Positions 1 through 8,108 of a stretch of 38,535 bases of DNA are shown in pieces. Position numbers and translations under genes: made by a program. Within the stretch, counting starts at the first letter, position 1. The number at the start of each line of letters is the position of its first letter. Under the pieces are notes generated by a model that was not told the origin of the DNA, searched no databases, and saw only the letters and a program-made list of their open reading frames with translations. The DNA is from CAKRPJ01 sp934376955 (lineage in GTDB: Bacteria; Bacillota; Clostridia; Lachnospirales; Lachnospiraceae): positions 1-38,535 of the forward strand of contig CAKRPJ010000023.1 in assembly GCA_934376955.1 (NCBI GenBank), written 5' to 3'.

Positions 1-51
1 CGCCGAGAAAGTTCGCACATGATAAAAAAATAAAAAATAGGGGGTGGGAAT

Positions 52-369
52 ATGGCACAAAAAAAATCGGATATATTAGAAAGTTTAATTTCTCAGCTTG
101 AGAAAAAACAGGCTGATATTTCATGTTTTTTGGACCTCATAGATGACTATATGGCCCTCTACGATATCAAGAAAAAGCTAAAAACAGACATAAAAAAGAG
201 AGGAGTATCCTATGAGGCACAATCTGCATCCGGCAAGGCCACCATCATAAAACAAAATCAATCCGTCAAAGATCTGGTGGCCGTAAATAAGCAAATGCTT
301 ATGATATTGGACAAGCTGGGTCTGACCACGGAGAAAACCATAAGGGATGACGATGATGACAAACTGTGA
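52..369 (+). CDS. terS: Small terminase subunit, P27 family
   Basis: The 105-aa product would recognise the packaging site on phage DNA and hand it to the large terminase. The sequence shows a charged helical N-terminus, then a central S-x-S-G-K segment followed by N-Q-S-V-K-D-L and a C-terminal L-D-K-L-G-L-T motif. This layout is typical of P27-type (Terminase_4) subunits of HK97-like phages, and the length is normal for them. The start is ATG at 52 behind a G-rich ribosome site (positions 40-47). It overlaps the large terminase gene by about 20 bases, as is usual. The highly acidic C-terminus (a run of five Asp) lies in that overlap. Family assignment comes from motif pattern and position, not a search. 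Confidence 0.85.
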   Translation: MAQKKSDILESLISQLEKKQADISCFLDLIDDYMALYDIKKKLKTDIKKRGVSYEAQSASGKATIIKQNQSVKDLVAVNKQMLMILDKLGLTTEKTIRDDDDDKL

Positions 370-2044
370 TCCACGAATAGAAGCCTACATGGAGGCAGTG
401 GAGACAGGAAAAGTGGAGGCGTCCAAAGATGTCAAGGCACTGATGAAACATGTCAGAAAGTGTTTTGAGACGGAGGACATCTATGTGGACCAGCAGCAGC
501 TGACGGACTACCTGGGACTGGCACGATATTTCCCGTATGATGAGGTTTTTCCGTGGCAGCAGTTCGTGATTGGACTGCATGACTGCACGTACTGGCGGGA
601 GAATGGACGACCAAGGTGGCCGGATCTGTTCTGCCTGATTGGGCGAGGTGCTGGAAAAGACGGAACAATAGCGCTGGAATCAACGGCACTGGCATCCGAA
701 TACAACGGAATCAGAGAATATGACGTTGATATCTGTGCGAACAATGAGGACCAGGCTCTCCGGCCGGTACAGGATATCGTTGGAGCATTCGAACAGCCTA
801 AGTGGCTCAAAAAGCTCCAGCGATTTTTTAAGTGGACAAGGGAGAAAGTGGTCTGCAAGAGCACAAGGTCAACGATAAAGGGACATACAAACAATCCGGG
901 CGGAAAAGATGGTCTACGCTCCGGAATGGTAGTGCTCAATGAGATTCATCAGTATCAAGACTATAAGAATATCAATGTATTTACGACCGGCCTGGGAAAG
1001 AAGAAACACCCACGCCGGTCATATTACACTACCCAGGGAGATGTCAGGGAGGGACCGCTGGATGATCTGCTGGAGACAGCAGAGGGAATCCTGTTCGGAG
1101 GAGAACCGGACAACGGACTACTGCCGTTTATTTGCCGGCTGGACAGCAAGGCAGAGGTACACGATGAGAAGAACTGGGAAAAGGCAAACCCATCGTTGAG
1201 ATACCTACCGGATCTAATGGAGGAGATCCGGAAAGAATACAGAGACTGGTTGAAACGGCCTGAGAAGTTCACGGCATTCATGACCAAGAGAATGAACCTC
1301 CCAGACGGTTCCAGCGAGATCAAAGTGTGTGCTTATGAAAGAATCAAAGCCACTAACAGACCTGTACCGGTAGATGATCTAGTGGGAAGAATGTGCACCT
1401 GTGGCATCGACTTCTCAAAAGTCACTGATATGATTTCTGTCAATCTCCATTTCAGAGACGTGGATACCAGGTATGATCTAAACCATTCCTGGCTCTGCCT
1501 GCAGTCAAAAGACTTGCCAAGAATAAAGGCACCATGGAAAGAATGGGCGGATCAGGGACATATCACACTGGTTGATGATGTGGAAATCCACCCGGAGCTG
1601 ATCGTGGACTATATTGCAACTCAGATGGAATACTATTCGATCAAGAAAATGGCAATAGATGATTTCCGCTATGCTCTGCTGGCCAAGTATCTGCAGAACA
1701 TTGGTTTTGATGCAAAAGTGTACAAAAACCTAAAACTGGTAAGACCGTCAGACATCATGAAAGTTGCGCCGGTTATAGACAGCTGTTTTGCAAATGACTA
1801 TTTCGTGTGGGGAGATAACCCAGTGTTGCGCTGGGCAACAAATAACACAAAGATGGTTAGATACGGCCGGAAACCGGGAAAGGAAGATGATGCCGATATT
1901 GGAAACTTTGTATATGCAAAGATTGAGGCAAAGTCAAGAAAGACAGACCCTTTCATGGCATTGGCTGCATCTATGACGGTAGAGGATGACCTGCCGTATG
2001 CTCAGAGCGTAAGCGCACCGGATCTGGGCGTATTCACATATTAG
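347..2044 (+). CDS. terL: Large terminase subunit (ATPase-nuclease)
   Basis: This is the motor that pumps DNA into the prohead and cuts it. The 565-aa protein has a Walker A motif GRGAGKD at residues 99-105 and a Walker B-like strand MVVLNEIH at 194-201, with Asn where many relatives have Asp before the catalytic Glu199. In the nuclease half the acidic residues CGIDFSK and MAIDDFR are candidate metal ligands. The length fits the HK97/phiC31-type terminases. In-frame ATGs at 347, 353 and 356 are all possible starts inside the terS overlap. The HNH nuclease that such cos phages need lies 0.9 kb before the end of the window, next to this gene on a circular map. Confidence 0.95.
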   Translation: MTMMTNCDPRIEAYMEAVETGKVEASKDVKALMKHVRKCFETEDIYVDQQQLTDYLGLARYFPYDEVFPWQQFVIGLHDCTYWRENGRPRWPDLFCLIGRGAGKDGTIALESTALASEYNGIREYDVDICANNEDQALRPVQDIVGAFEQPKWLKKLQRFFKWTREKVVCKSTRSTIKGHTNNPGGKDGLRSGMVVLNEIHQYQDYKNINVFTTGLGKKKHPRRSYYTTQGDVREGPLDDLLETAEGILFGGEPDNGLLPFICRLDSKAEVHDEKNWEKANPSLRYLPDLMEEIRKEYRDWLKRPEKFTAFMTKRMNLPDGSSEIKVCAYERIKATNRPVPVDDLVGRMCTCGIDFSKVTDMISVNLHFRDVDTRYDLNHSWLCLQSKDLPRIKAPWKEWADQGHITLVDDVEIHPELIVDYIATQMEYYSIKKMAIDDFRYALLAKYLQNIGFDAKVYKNLKLVRPSDIMKVAPVIDSCFANDYFVWGDNPVLRWATNNTKMVRYGRKPGKEDDADIGNFVYAKIEAKSRKTDPFMALAASMTVEDDLPYAQSVSAPDLGVFTY

Positions 2045-2065
2045 CGCAGAAAGGAGGAAACAGAC

Positions 2066-3265
2066 ATGGGATTGAGTCTCAGAAAGCTATTCAAGGCAAG
2101 AGAAAAACCGGGAGAAGATGTGCAAAGAGTATCATCTGTGGAAATTGCAGATCAACAGGTTCGTGATGTAGTAACAGAAATATGTCTGAGAGAGCTGGCG
2201 TTCTGGACTTGCGTAGGGAAGATTGCAAACGCTCTGACAAAATGTGAATTTCGCACGTTTTACGAGGGAGAGGAATTGTTCAAAGATGAATATTATCTAT
2301 GGAACTACGAACCGAACCGCAACCAGAACAAAGCAGAATTTTTATCAAAGGCTATGGAGCAGTTGTTCCGGAACAATGAGCTTTTGATTGTAGAGAGCTA
2401 TGACGGACAGCTCCTGGTGGCTGATGATTTTTCCGTGACGAAAAATGCACTGTATGGAGACACTTATACCAATGTGCAGGTGGATGATTACACATTTTCG
2501 CGGTCATTCCGAAGTTCAGACGTGCTTCACTGGACACTCAACAACAAGAACGTAAACCGGATCATACAGCACCTGTATGACTCATACAGCAAGCTGATTG
2601 ATTATTCTGCAAAATCGTATCTCAAAAGCAGAGGCAGCAGGGGAACCCTGAACATTTCGGCAATGGCTCAGAGTGACAAATTGTTCAATGAGAAACTGGA
2701 AAAGCTCATGAATGAGTATTTCAAGTCATTCTTTGAAAGCCCAAACGCTGTCCTGCCACTGTTTGAGGGATATTCATACACAGACATTGGCTCAAAGACT
2801 TACAGTGAGGGAACCAGTCGTGATATCAAGAGTCAGTATGATGACATCTTTGACTTTACAGCCAGAGGATTCTCCATGCCGCCTACACTGGCCAAGGGAG
2901 ACGTGCAGGACACCGAGAAAGCAGTGAACGAGATGTTGACGTTTTGCCTAGACCCGCTTGCACAGATGTTCATGCAGGAGATCAACCGCAAGAGGATTGG
3001 AAAAAACGGGATACAGAAAGGAACAAAGCTACAGATCGACACCATGAGAGTCAAACATATTGACATGTTCGGCATTGCAACATCAGCAGACAAGCTCATC
3101 AGCTCCGGAATTTACACAGTGAATATGATTCTGAGAGCACTGGGAGAGATTCCGATAGATGAGGACTGGGCAGACCAGCATTTCATCACGAAAAACTACT
3201 CAACTATCCAGGAAATCCTGGAAGAACAGCAGAAAGGAGGTGGGAAGAATGCCAAGACAGGATAA
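2066..3265 (+). CDS. Portal protein, HK97 family
   Basis: The 399-aa protein would form the dodecameric ring at the capsid vertex through which DNA enters and leaves. The N-terminal region carries the pattern W-x-C-V-G-K-I-A-N-A followed by L-W-N-Y-E-P-N-x-N-Q, typical of HK97-type portals. The central part includes the G-F-S-M-P-P-T-L segment that precedes the conserved C-terminal helices. The start is ATG at 2066 behind AAAGGAGG. Its end overlaps the protease gene by 17 bases. Length and position between terminase and ClpP-like protease are standard. Confidence 0.93.
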   Translation: MGLSLRKLFKAREKPGEDVQRVSSVEIADQQVRDVVTEICLRELAFWTCVGKIANALTKCEFRTFYEGEELFKDEYYLWNYEPNRNQNKAEFLSKAMEQLFRNNELLIVESYDGQLLVADDFSVTKNALYGDTYTNVQVDDYTFSRSFRSSDVLHWTLNNKNVNRIIQHLYDSYSKLIDYSAKSYLKSRGSRGTLNISAMAQSDKLFNEKLEKLMNEYFKSFFESPNAVLPLFEGYSYTDIGSKTYSEGTSRDIKSQYDDIFDFTARGFSMPPTLAKGDVQDTEKAVNEMLTFCLDPLAQMFMQEINRKRIGKNGIQKGTKLQIDTMRVKHIDMFGIATSADKLISSGIYTVNMILRALGEIPIDEDWADQHFITKNYSTIQEILEEQQKGGGKNAKTG

Positions 3266-4037
3266 AGTATTTGTATGTTTTCAGAAAGCAGAGAACGATA
3301 CTCACAAATTATACATCTATGACGATGTGACAGCATACGGTACATTTGACTGGAACACATGGAGCTATAAGGAATCGGAGACATCTGCAAAGTATTTCCA
3401 GGAGCAGCTTGCAGCCATTCCTGATACAGCAACCATTGAGCTACATATCAACTCAAACGGAGGATCTGTCAAAGAGGGCGTGGCAATCTACAGCCAGTTG
3501 AAACAGAAGAACTGCAAAAAGGTTGGATATGTGGATGGAGTTGCCTACAGTGTAGCGTTCCTGATCCTGCAGGCGTGTGATGAGCGCGTCATGGGACTGG
3601 GAACATCTGCATTGATTCACAATATGTGGCTGAGTGTGGATGGAAACGCCAAAGAACTCAGAAAAGCAGCAGATGATCTGGATACGCTCATGGAGTCAAA
3701 CAGACAGATCTTTCTGGAAAAATCAAACCTGGAAGAACAGCAGCTCATTGACATGATGGAGGCAGAAACATTCCTAACACCGGAGAAAGCTCTGGAATAC
3801 GGCCTCATTGACCGGGTAGACAGCTACCAGGCTGATGATAAGGATGTACAGCAGAGACTGATGAGCCGCGTGCAGCAGCTGTCCGGTGTGATTGCGCAGC
3901 AGAAATCATTCCGGGAACAGTTGGAGTCTATGCGGCAGCAGGGAGGAGAACCAAAACCTCCGGTACCGACTCCAAAACCAGAGCCGGAAGAAAAGAAACT
4001 CACAAACCAGTTAGCAAAATTATTCCAAAATATGTAA
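3249..4037 (+). CDS. Head maturation protease, ClpP-like
   Basis: The 262-aa protein is a serine protease of the ClpP/crotonase fold that trims the capsid protein and scaffold during prohead maturation. It shows the I-N-S-N-G-G-S-V oxyanion-loop motif near residues 67-74, the catalytic Ser101 in DGVAYSVAF, the catalytic His124 in ALIHNMW, and the later E-T-F-L-T-P-E-K-A-L-E-Y-G-L-I-D stretch. A longer reading frame extends to 3159, but ATG 3249 sits behind a strong AAAGGAGG and removes a portal-overlapping tail with no family similarity. The C-terminus is a Pro-rich linker. No scaffold gene is visible; the capsid N-terminus probably serves that role. Confidence 0.92.
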   Translation: MPRQDKVFVCFQKAENDTHKLYIYDDVTAYGTFDWNTWSYKESETSAKYFQEQLAAIPDTATIELHINSNGGSVKEGVAIYSQLKQKNCKKVGYVDGVAYSVAFLILQACDERVMGLGTSALIHNMWLSVDGNAKELRKAADDLDTLMESNRQIFLEKSNLEEQQLIDMMEAETFLTPEKALEYGLIDRVDSYQADDKDVQQRLMSRVQQLSGVIAQQKSFREQLESMRQQGGEPKPPVPTPKPEPEEKKLTNQLAKLFQNM

Positions 4038-4049
4038 AGGAGAACTGAT

Positions 4050-5510
4050 ATGAAGAATAAAGACGTATTAGCAATGGAAAAGGCCAAGATCGTTGAAAAA
4101 ATGAATCAGGCCATCAAAGATGACGATGCAAAAGCATTCAGTGAGGCGTTCACTGAGCTGTGCCAGAAGATTGAGGACAATGTTCTGGAGCAGGCCAAAG
4201 AGATGCTGGTGGAGCAGGATGCAACAATCCTGGCACAGAGAGGTGTACGCCAGCTGACATCCAAGGAAAAACAGTATTACGAGAAAATCATTGAGGCTAT
4301 GAGATCCACAGATCCGAAACAGGCTCTCAATGACGTTGAGGTGGTTATGCCGGAAACAATCATTGATTCTGTCTTTGATGAACTCCAGACAAACCACCCG
4401 CTCCTGTCCAAGCTGAACGCAACCACAGTGACAGGTCTGACAAGAATGATGATGAATACAAACGGCGAGCAGAAAGCAGCATGGGGCAAGCTGACAGCCA
4501 AGATCATCGAGGAGCTGACATCTGGGTTCAAAGAGGTAGATGTAACACAGGAAAAACTGAGCGCATTCCTGCCGGTTTCCAAGGCTATGCTGGATTTAGG
4601 ACCGACATGGCTGGATACATACGTGCGTCAGGTGCTCTATGAGGCACTGGCAAACGGGCTGGAGTACGGTATCGTGCAGGGAACTGGAAAAGATGAGCCA
4701 ATCGGTATGATGAAACAGGTCGGAGAGGGCGTTGTTGTGACGGGCGGAAAATATCCGGACAAAAACGCTATCAAAATGACTGCACTGGACATGGCACAGA
4801 TGGGAAATATTACAGCAATCATGGCCAGAAACGACAAAGGACAGGCAAGAACTGTCACAAGCCTCATCTTGTTGGTTAATCCGGTAGATTATTTCCGCAG
4901 AGTGCTCCCGGCCACAAGGATGTTGACGCCGGATGGAATCTATGCATCTGTGCTCCCGGTGGACGCTGAAATCATTCAGAGCGCAGCTGTTCCGGAGGGG
5001 AAAGCAGTATATGGAATGGCAACCAAGTATTTCCTGGGAGTCGGAATGGCAAAAAATGGAAAAATTGAATATTCTGACGAATACAGATTCCTGGAAGATG
5101 AGAGGGTATATCTCATCAAGCTGTATGCTCATGGTTTCGCACTGGATAACAATGCTTTCCAGGTTCTGGATATCAAGGATCTCCAGCCGTTACGTTTTAA
5201 GGTTGTAAGCGAGACAGAAAAAACAAAGACAGATGATGCAACACTGGCCGACTTAAAAATTGGTGCACTGAAACTGTCTCCGACATTTGCAGCAGGAACC
5301 ACAGAATACACAGCAACCACACAGAATGCGTCCAACACAATCACAGCAGTACCGGCAAGTTCCACAGCGGAAATTGAGATCACGGTGGGAGATGTGAAAG
5401 TGACAAATGGAGCAGCAGCAAACTGGTCCGAGGGTTCCAATACTGTGACTGTAAAAGTGACTGACGGAGCACAGACAAAGAGCTACAAAGTAACAGTGAC
5501 AAAGGAGTAA
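4050..5510 (+). CDS. Major capsid protein, HK97 fold, with C-terminal cadherin-like domain
   Basis: The 486-aa protein builds the icosahedral head. Residues 1 to about 100 are a charged helical segment like the HK97 delta (scaffolding) domain. Residues about 105-390 carry capsid-like patterns such as L-L-S-K-L-N-A-T-T-V-T-G and Y-G-I-V-Q-G-T-G-K-D-E-P-I-G. Residues about 397-486 form an extra domain (L-S-P-T-F-A-A-G-T-T-E-Y, then V-T-V-K-V-T-D-G) that matches the cadherin-like beta-sandwich pattern of secreted bacterial proteins. It probably projects from the capsid surface. The gene starts at ATG 4050 behind AAAGGAG, 12 bases after the protease stop. Confidence 0.92.
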   Translation: MKNKDVLAMEKAKIVEKMNQAIKDDDAKAFSEAFTELCQKIEDNVLEQAKEMLVEQDATILAQRGVRQLTSKEKQYYEKIIEAMRSTDPKQALNDVEVVMPETIIDSVFDELQTNHPLLSKLNATTVTGLTRMMMNTNGEQKAAWGKLTAKIIEELTSGFKEVDVTQEKLSAFLPVSKAMLDLGPTWLDTYVRQVLYEALANGLEYGIVQGTGKDEPIGMMKQVGEGVVVTGGKYPDKNAIKMTALDMAQMGNITAIMARNDKGQARTVTSLILLVNPVDYFRRVLPATRMLTPDGIYASVLPVDAEIIQSAAVPEGKAVYGMATKYFLGVGMAKNGKIEYSDEYRFLEDERVYLIKLYAHGFALDNNAFQVLDIKDLQPLRFKVVSETEKTKTDDATLADLKIGALKLSPTFAAGTTEYTATTQNASNTITAVPASSTAEIEITVGDVKVTNGAAANWSEGSNTVTVKVTDGAQTKSYKVTVTKE

Positions 5511-5517
5511 ATGAATT

Positions 5518-5820
5518 ATGGCAGACGATAAAGACAACAAGCTCCTAAACGAGATCAAAAATTATCTGGAGATAACCTGGGATGATTCCCTGGGAGATGA
5601 GAAGATGAGGGGCATGGTCAAAAGAGGAATGGCTGCCATAAGCGGAAAAATAGGGGAGTGCAATTTCTATGAGGAAACTCAGGAAAAAGCGCTCCTTTTT
5701 GATTATGTCATGTATGCCAGAGCGGGGGAGATACCTCAATTCTGGCAGAATTACAGAGATGAGATCATTTCTCTGCAGATAGACAGAAAGGTGGACGGAT
5801 ATGCCGCGGATCAGCAGTAA
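5518..5820 (+). CDS. Head-tail connector, HK97 gp6-like
   Basis: The 100-aa protein would form the adaptor ring under the portal. It begins with an L-L-N-E-I-K-N-Y-L-E-I-T-W-D-D segment and continues with a helical core containing Y-V-M-Y-A-R-A-G, a pattern typical of gp6-like (Phage_connect) proteins, which are usually 90-110 aa. ATG 5518 is preceded by AAAGGAG at the capsid stop. An ATG at 5511 lies in another frame and stops at once. The gene ends inside the start of the next connector gene, consistent with translational coupling. Confidence 0.82.
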   Translation: MADDKDNKLLNEIKNYLEITWDDSLGDEKMRGMVKRGMAAISGKIGECNFYEETQEKALLFDYVMYARAGEIPQFWQNYRDEIISLQIDRKVDGYAADQQ

Positions 5821-6229
5821 GCATTTTGAAAATTTTGGAGATGGCCTGCTGACGATCTGTGAAGCAGACGAACGGAGTCTGATTAGAACAAAACTGGAGC
5901 ATATACGTTTTGGAAACAGGACGGTAGGCGTGACCAGATACTGGCAGGCGCAAACGGCCGGAAACCAGGTGGATAAGCTCCTGGCAGTTCCACTGGAGAT
6001 ACTGGATGCGGAGCAGATCGAGGTCAACGATGTGATTATTCTGGAAAATGAGACGGACTGGTTATGGGATAACATGACATTTGACGAGTCAGAGATGAAA
6101 GACCGGGCCGGACATTATCAGATTAAGCAGGTACAGCCGAAGTACGACACGAAACCACCGGCGCTGTATCTGTCACTGGAAAAACTGGTGCACCCATTCA
6201 AAGACGGGAGGGATTCTGGTGGCGGTTAA
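5801..6229 (+). CDS. Head closure / head-tail joining protein
   Basis: The 142-aa protein sits where the stopper or head-closure protein is found in HK97-like phages, between the gp6-like connector and the gp10-like protein. It is rich in predicted beta strands, with a central R-F-G-N-R-T-V-G-V-T-R-Y-W motif and a late Y-Q-I-K-Q-V-Q-P motif seen in Firmicutes phage joining proteins. ATG 5801 follows GAAAGGTGG and overlaps the previous gene by 20 bases. The exact family cannot be fixed by eye; the role is inferred mainly from position and strand pattern. Confidence 0.7.
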   Translation: MPRISSKHFENFGDGLLTICEADERSLIRTKLEHIRFGNRTVGVTRYWQAQTAGNQVDKLLAVPLEILDAEQIEVNDVIILENETDWLWDNMTFDESEMKDRAGHYQIKQVQPKYDTKPPALYLSLEKLVHPFKDGRDSGGG

Positions 6230-6590
6230 AATTGGAGATCTGGCCAAGGCTGTCATGAAAGAGCTGGACGATTATGGCGTTGCGGTTGGCCTGGAGGTTG
6301 AAAAAGTATCCAAGGAAGTTGCCGAGGATACGGCCAAAATGCTGAATAAAACATCTCCAAAGCTGACAGGAGACTATGCAGCGTCATGGACTTACGGGAC
6401 AGGAGAGACCAAACGGACAAAGCATACAATGGTTGTCCATGCGGAAAAACCGGAATACGCTCTGACACATCTCCTGGAAAAAGGCCACCAGAAGCGAAGT
6501 GGCGGAAGAACCAAGGCCATAGTGCATATTGCACTTGCAGAGGAGGCAGCAGTAGATGAGCTAGAAAAGGAGCTGAGGACGAGACTATGA
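6219..6590 (+). CDS. HK97 gp10-like neck/tail completion protein
   Basis: The 123-aa protein starts at GTG 6219 behind GGGAGGG. It has an N-terminal helix, the motif N-K-T-S-P-K-L-T-G-D-Y-A-A-S-W near the middle, then H-L-L-E-K-G-H-Q-K-R-S-G-G-R-T. The T-G-x-x-x-x-S and L-E-x-G-H patterns are characteristic of the HK97-gp10_like family, which acts at the head-tail interface. It overlaps the gene before it by 11 bases and the gene after it by 4 (ATGA). Confidence 0.85.
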   Translation: MAVKIGDLAKAVMKELDDYGVAVGLEVEKVSKEVAEDTAKMLNKTSPKLTGDYAASWTYGTGETKRTKHTMVVHAEKPEYALTHLLEKGHQKRSGGRTKAIVHIALAEEAAVDELEKELRTRL

Positions 6591-6913
6591 CAAAAGATCA
6601 GATTGAGCAGATGCTGGGAGAAATGGGAATCCCGTTCAGATATCATCATTTCACACAGAAAGAGATGCAGGACATCCCGCTCCCTATTGTTGTATGGCTG
6701 ACACCGGGAACAGATAATTTTTTCGCAGATGGCAAGACATACAAAAAGATAACGAAACTGGATATTGAACTCTACACAGATGACAAAGACTGGGAGCTGG
6801 AGAAAAAGTTGGAGGAAATCCTGGACAAACATGACATTGCCTGGGAGCAGACAGCCTCTGAGTGGCTGGAGTCGGAGAAAATGTGGGAGTCGCTATATGA
6901 AATGGAGGTATAG
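6587..6913 (+). CDS. Probable tail terminator / tail completion protein
   Basis: The 108-aa protein occupies the tail-terminator slot immediately before the major tail protein. It has an N-terminal helix, a strand-rich centre (P-L-P-I-V-V-W-L-T and K-L-D-I-E-L-Y-T) and a C-terminal helix ending in E-S-L-Y-E-M-E-V. The pattern of measuring a short polypeptide against a strand reading D-I-E-L-Y is common in terminators of Firmicutes siphoviruses. Start ATG 6587 overlaps the stop of the gp10-like gene. The function is inferred from gene order. Confidence 0.65.
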   Translation: MTKDQIEQMLGEMGIPFRYHHFTQKEMQDIPLPIVVWLTPGTDNFFADGKTYKKITKLDIELYTDDKDWELEKKLEEILDKHDIAWEQTASEWLESEKMWESLYEMEV

Positions 6914-6916
6914 AAA

Positions 6917-7531
6917 ATGACTGGAACAGAGAACAAAGTCAAGTACAACATTAAAAACGTCCATGTGGCCAAGCAGACAGAAAAGACTACAGAGGGAACA
7001 ACTACATACACGTATGATAATCCGAAAAGTATTCCTGGAGCGGTCAGCATCAGCCTGGACGCACAGGGAGAGATTTCCAAGTTCTACGCAGACGGAATTG
7101 CGTACTATGTGACAAGCGCAAACAACGGATATGAGGGAGATCTGGAAATGGCACTCATTCCGAGCTGGTTCCGCGTGGAAATTCTCAATGAAGAACAGGA
7201 CAAAAATGGCGTCCTTGCGGAAAATGCAAACAAAACAACAAATCCGTTCGCTCTGCTGTTCGAGTTTGATGGAGACGTGAAAGCAATCCGCAGATGCTTA
7301 TATAACTGCACATGCACAAGACCGTCTATTGCATCCGAGACAAAAGAGGAGACAGTAGACCCTGGAACAGAGACACTGACAATCACAAATAGTCCGAGAA
7401 AAGACGGTCTGGTAAAAGTACAGACAGGACCGGACACAGCAGATGGAACATATACAGGTTGGTACAACAAAGTATATGAGCCGGTTGCCGCGACAAGCGA
7501 GGTGGCACAGGCAGCTGAAACAAAGAAATAG
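6917..7531 (+). CDS. Major tail protein, phi13 type
   Basis: The 204-aa protein would polymerise into the tail tube. It shows the phi13-family pattern V-K-Y-N-I-K-N-V-H near the start, then I-P-G-A-V-S-I-S-L-D-A-Q-G-E and F-Y-A-D-G-I-A-Y-Y-V, G-Y-E-G-D-L-E-M-A, and late F-A-L-L-F-E-F-D-G-D. The Cys-Thr-rich segment C-L-Y-N-C-T-C-T-R-P is also typical. Length is normal for the family. ATG 6917 follows AATGGAGGT by a short spacer and the gene lies upstream of the frameshifted chaperone pair, as in most siphoviruses. Confidence 0.88.
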   Translation: MTGTENKVKYNIKNVHVAKQTEKTTEGTTTYTYDNPKSIPGAVSISLDAQGEISKFYADGIAYYVTSANNGYEGDLEMALIPSWFRVEILNEEQDKNGVLAENANKTTNPFALLFEFDGDVKAIRRCLYNCTCTRPSIASETKEETVDPGTETLTITNSPRKDGLVKVQTGPDTADGTYTGWYNKVYEPVAATSEVAQAAETKK

Positions 7532-7543
7532 GAGGGATAGATT

Positions 7544-7933
7544 ATGCTGAGAAAAAAGGTGGAAATTGATGGCAGAGAGGTGGAGTTCAAGGCGTCAGCA
7601 GCGGTGCCGAGAATCTACCGGATGAAATTCCGCAGAGATCTTTTCTTGGATTTGCAGAAAATTGCAAAGTCTGTGAAAAAGAAAGGCAAAAAAGAGGATA
7701 AGGAGTCAAGCGAGATTCCGATTGAGGACCTGGAAATGTTTGAAAATATCGCGTATATCATGGCACAGCACGCGGATCCGGAGAATGTACCGCTGGATAT
7801 CATGGACTGGCTGGAACAGTTCAACACATTTTCCATTTATCAGATCCTGCCTGCCATTCTGGAACTCTGGAATATGAATGAGGAGACGAAAAGTCAGGCA
7901 AAAAAAAACTTAGACCGAGTAGCCGGGAGCTAA
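7544..7933 (+). CDS. Tail assembly chaperone, short form (gpG-like)
   Basis: The 129-aa protein helps the tail tube polymerise around the tape measure. It has a basic N-terminus (D-G-R-E-V-E-F-K-A-S-A-A-V-P-R-I-Y-R), a Lys-rich linker and the motif E-N-I-A-Y-I-M-A-Q-H-A-D, which recurs in Firmicutes gpG-like proteins. ATG 7544 follows AGGAGGG. Near its end the frame contains nine consecutive adenines followed by C, which sets up the slip that yields the longer product described in the next entry. Confidence 0.88.
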   Translation: MLRKKVEIDGREVEFKASAAVPRIYRMKFRRDLFLDLQKIAKSVKKKGKKEDKESSEIPIEDLEMFENIAYIMAQHADPENVPLDIMDWLEQFNTFSIYQILPAILELWNMNEETKSQAKKNLDRVAGS

Positions 7934-8094
7934 ACACTCCATTATTTCTCCTGAGATGCTGTCAGGTCGGGATCTCTATCCGGGATCTGGATCTGGTTAC
8001 GGTCGGAATGGTCATGGATATGTTTACTGAGCAACAGAATGATTCATACAAATATCCAAGAATGGCCACACAGGAGGATTTTGACAAGTTCTAA
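7544..8094 (+). CDS. Tail assembly chaperone, frameshifted long form (gpGT-like)
   Basis: A -1 shift at the heptamer A AAA AAC (7903-7909) joins the short chaperone frame to the overlapping frame that ends at 8092-8094, giving about 183 aa. The second frame has no good start of its own but encodes R-E-L-N-T-P-L-F-L-L-R-C-C-Q and then I-R-D-L-D-L-V-T-V-G-M-V-M-D-M-F, the classic T-domain sequence of Firmicutes phages. The heptamer fits the X XXY YYZ rule with codons AAA and AAC in the zero frame. Programmed frameshifting at this place is established for lambda G/GT and many siphoviruses. Its efficiency here is unknown. Confidence 0.9.
7903..7909 (+). promoter_or_regulatory. Slippery heptamer for -1 programmed frameshift
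   Basis: A AAA AAC read in the frame of the short chaperone (codons 7904-7906 AAA and 7907-7909 AAC). After the slip, translation resumes with CTT at 7909 and runs open to the stop at 8092. The adenine run spans 7900-7908. Confidence 0.88.
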
Positions 8095-8108
8095 GGAGGT
8101 GGAACAGG

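Noticed and set aside
194..352. Walker B Asn in place of Asp in the large terminase (residue 198) as a defect
   Set aside because: The catalytic Glu and Walker A are intact, and the position before Glu is not strictly fixed. The gene looks functional.
4596..5132. Leftward open frame of 178 codons opposite the capsid gene
   Set aside because: Antisense to a clear capsid gene, with a His/Cys/Ser-rich composition and no family pattern.
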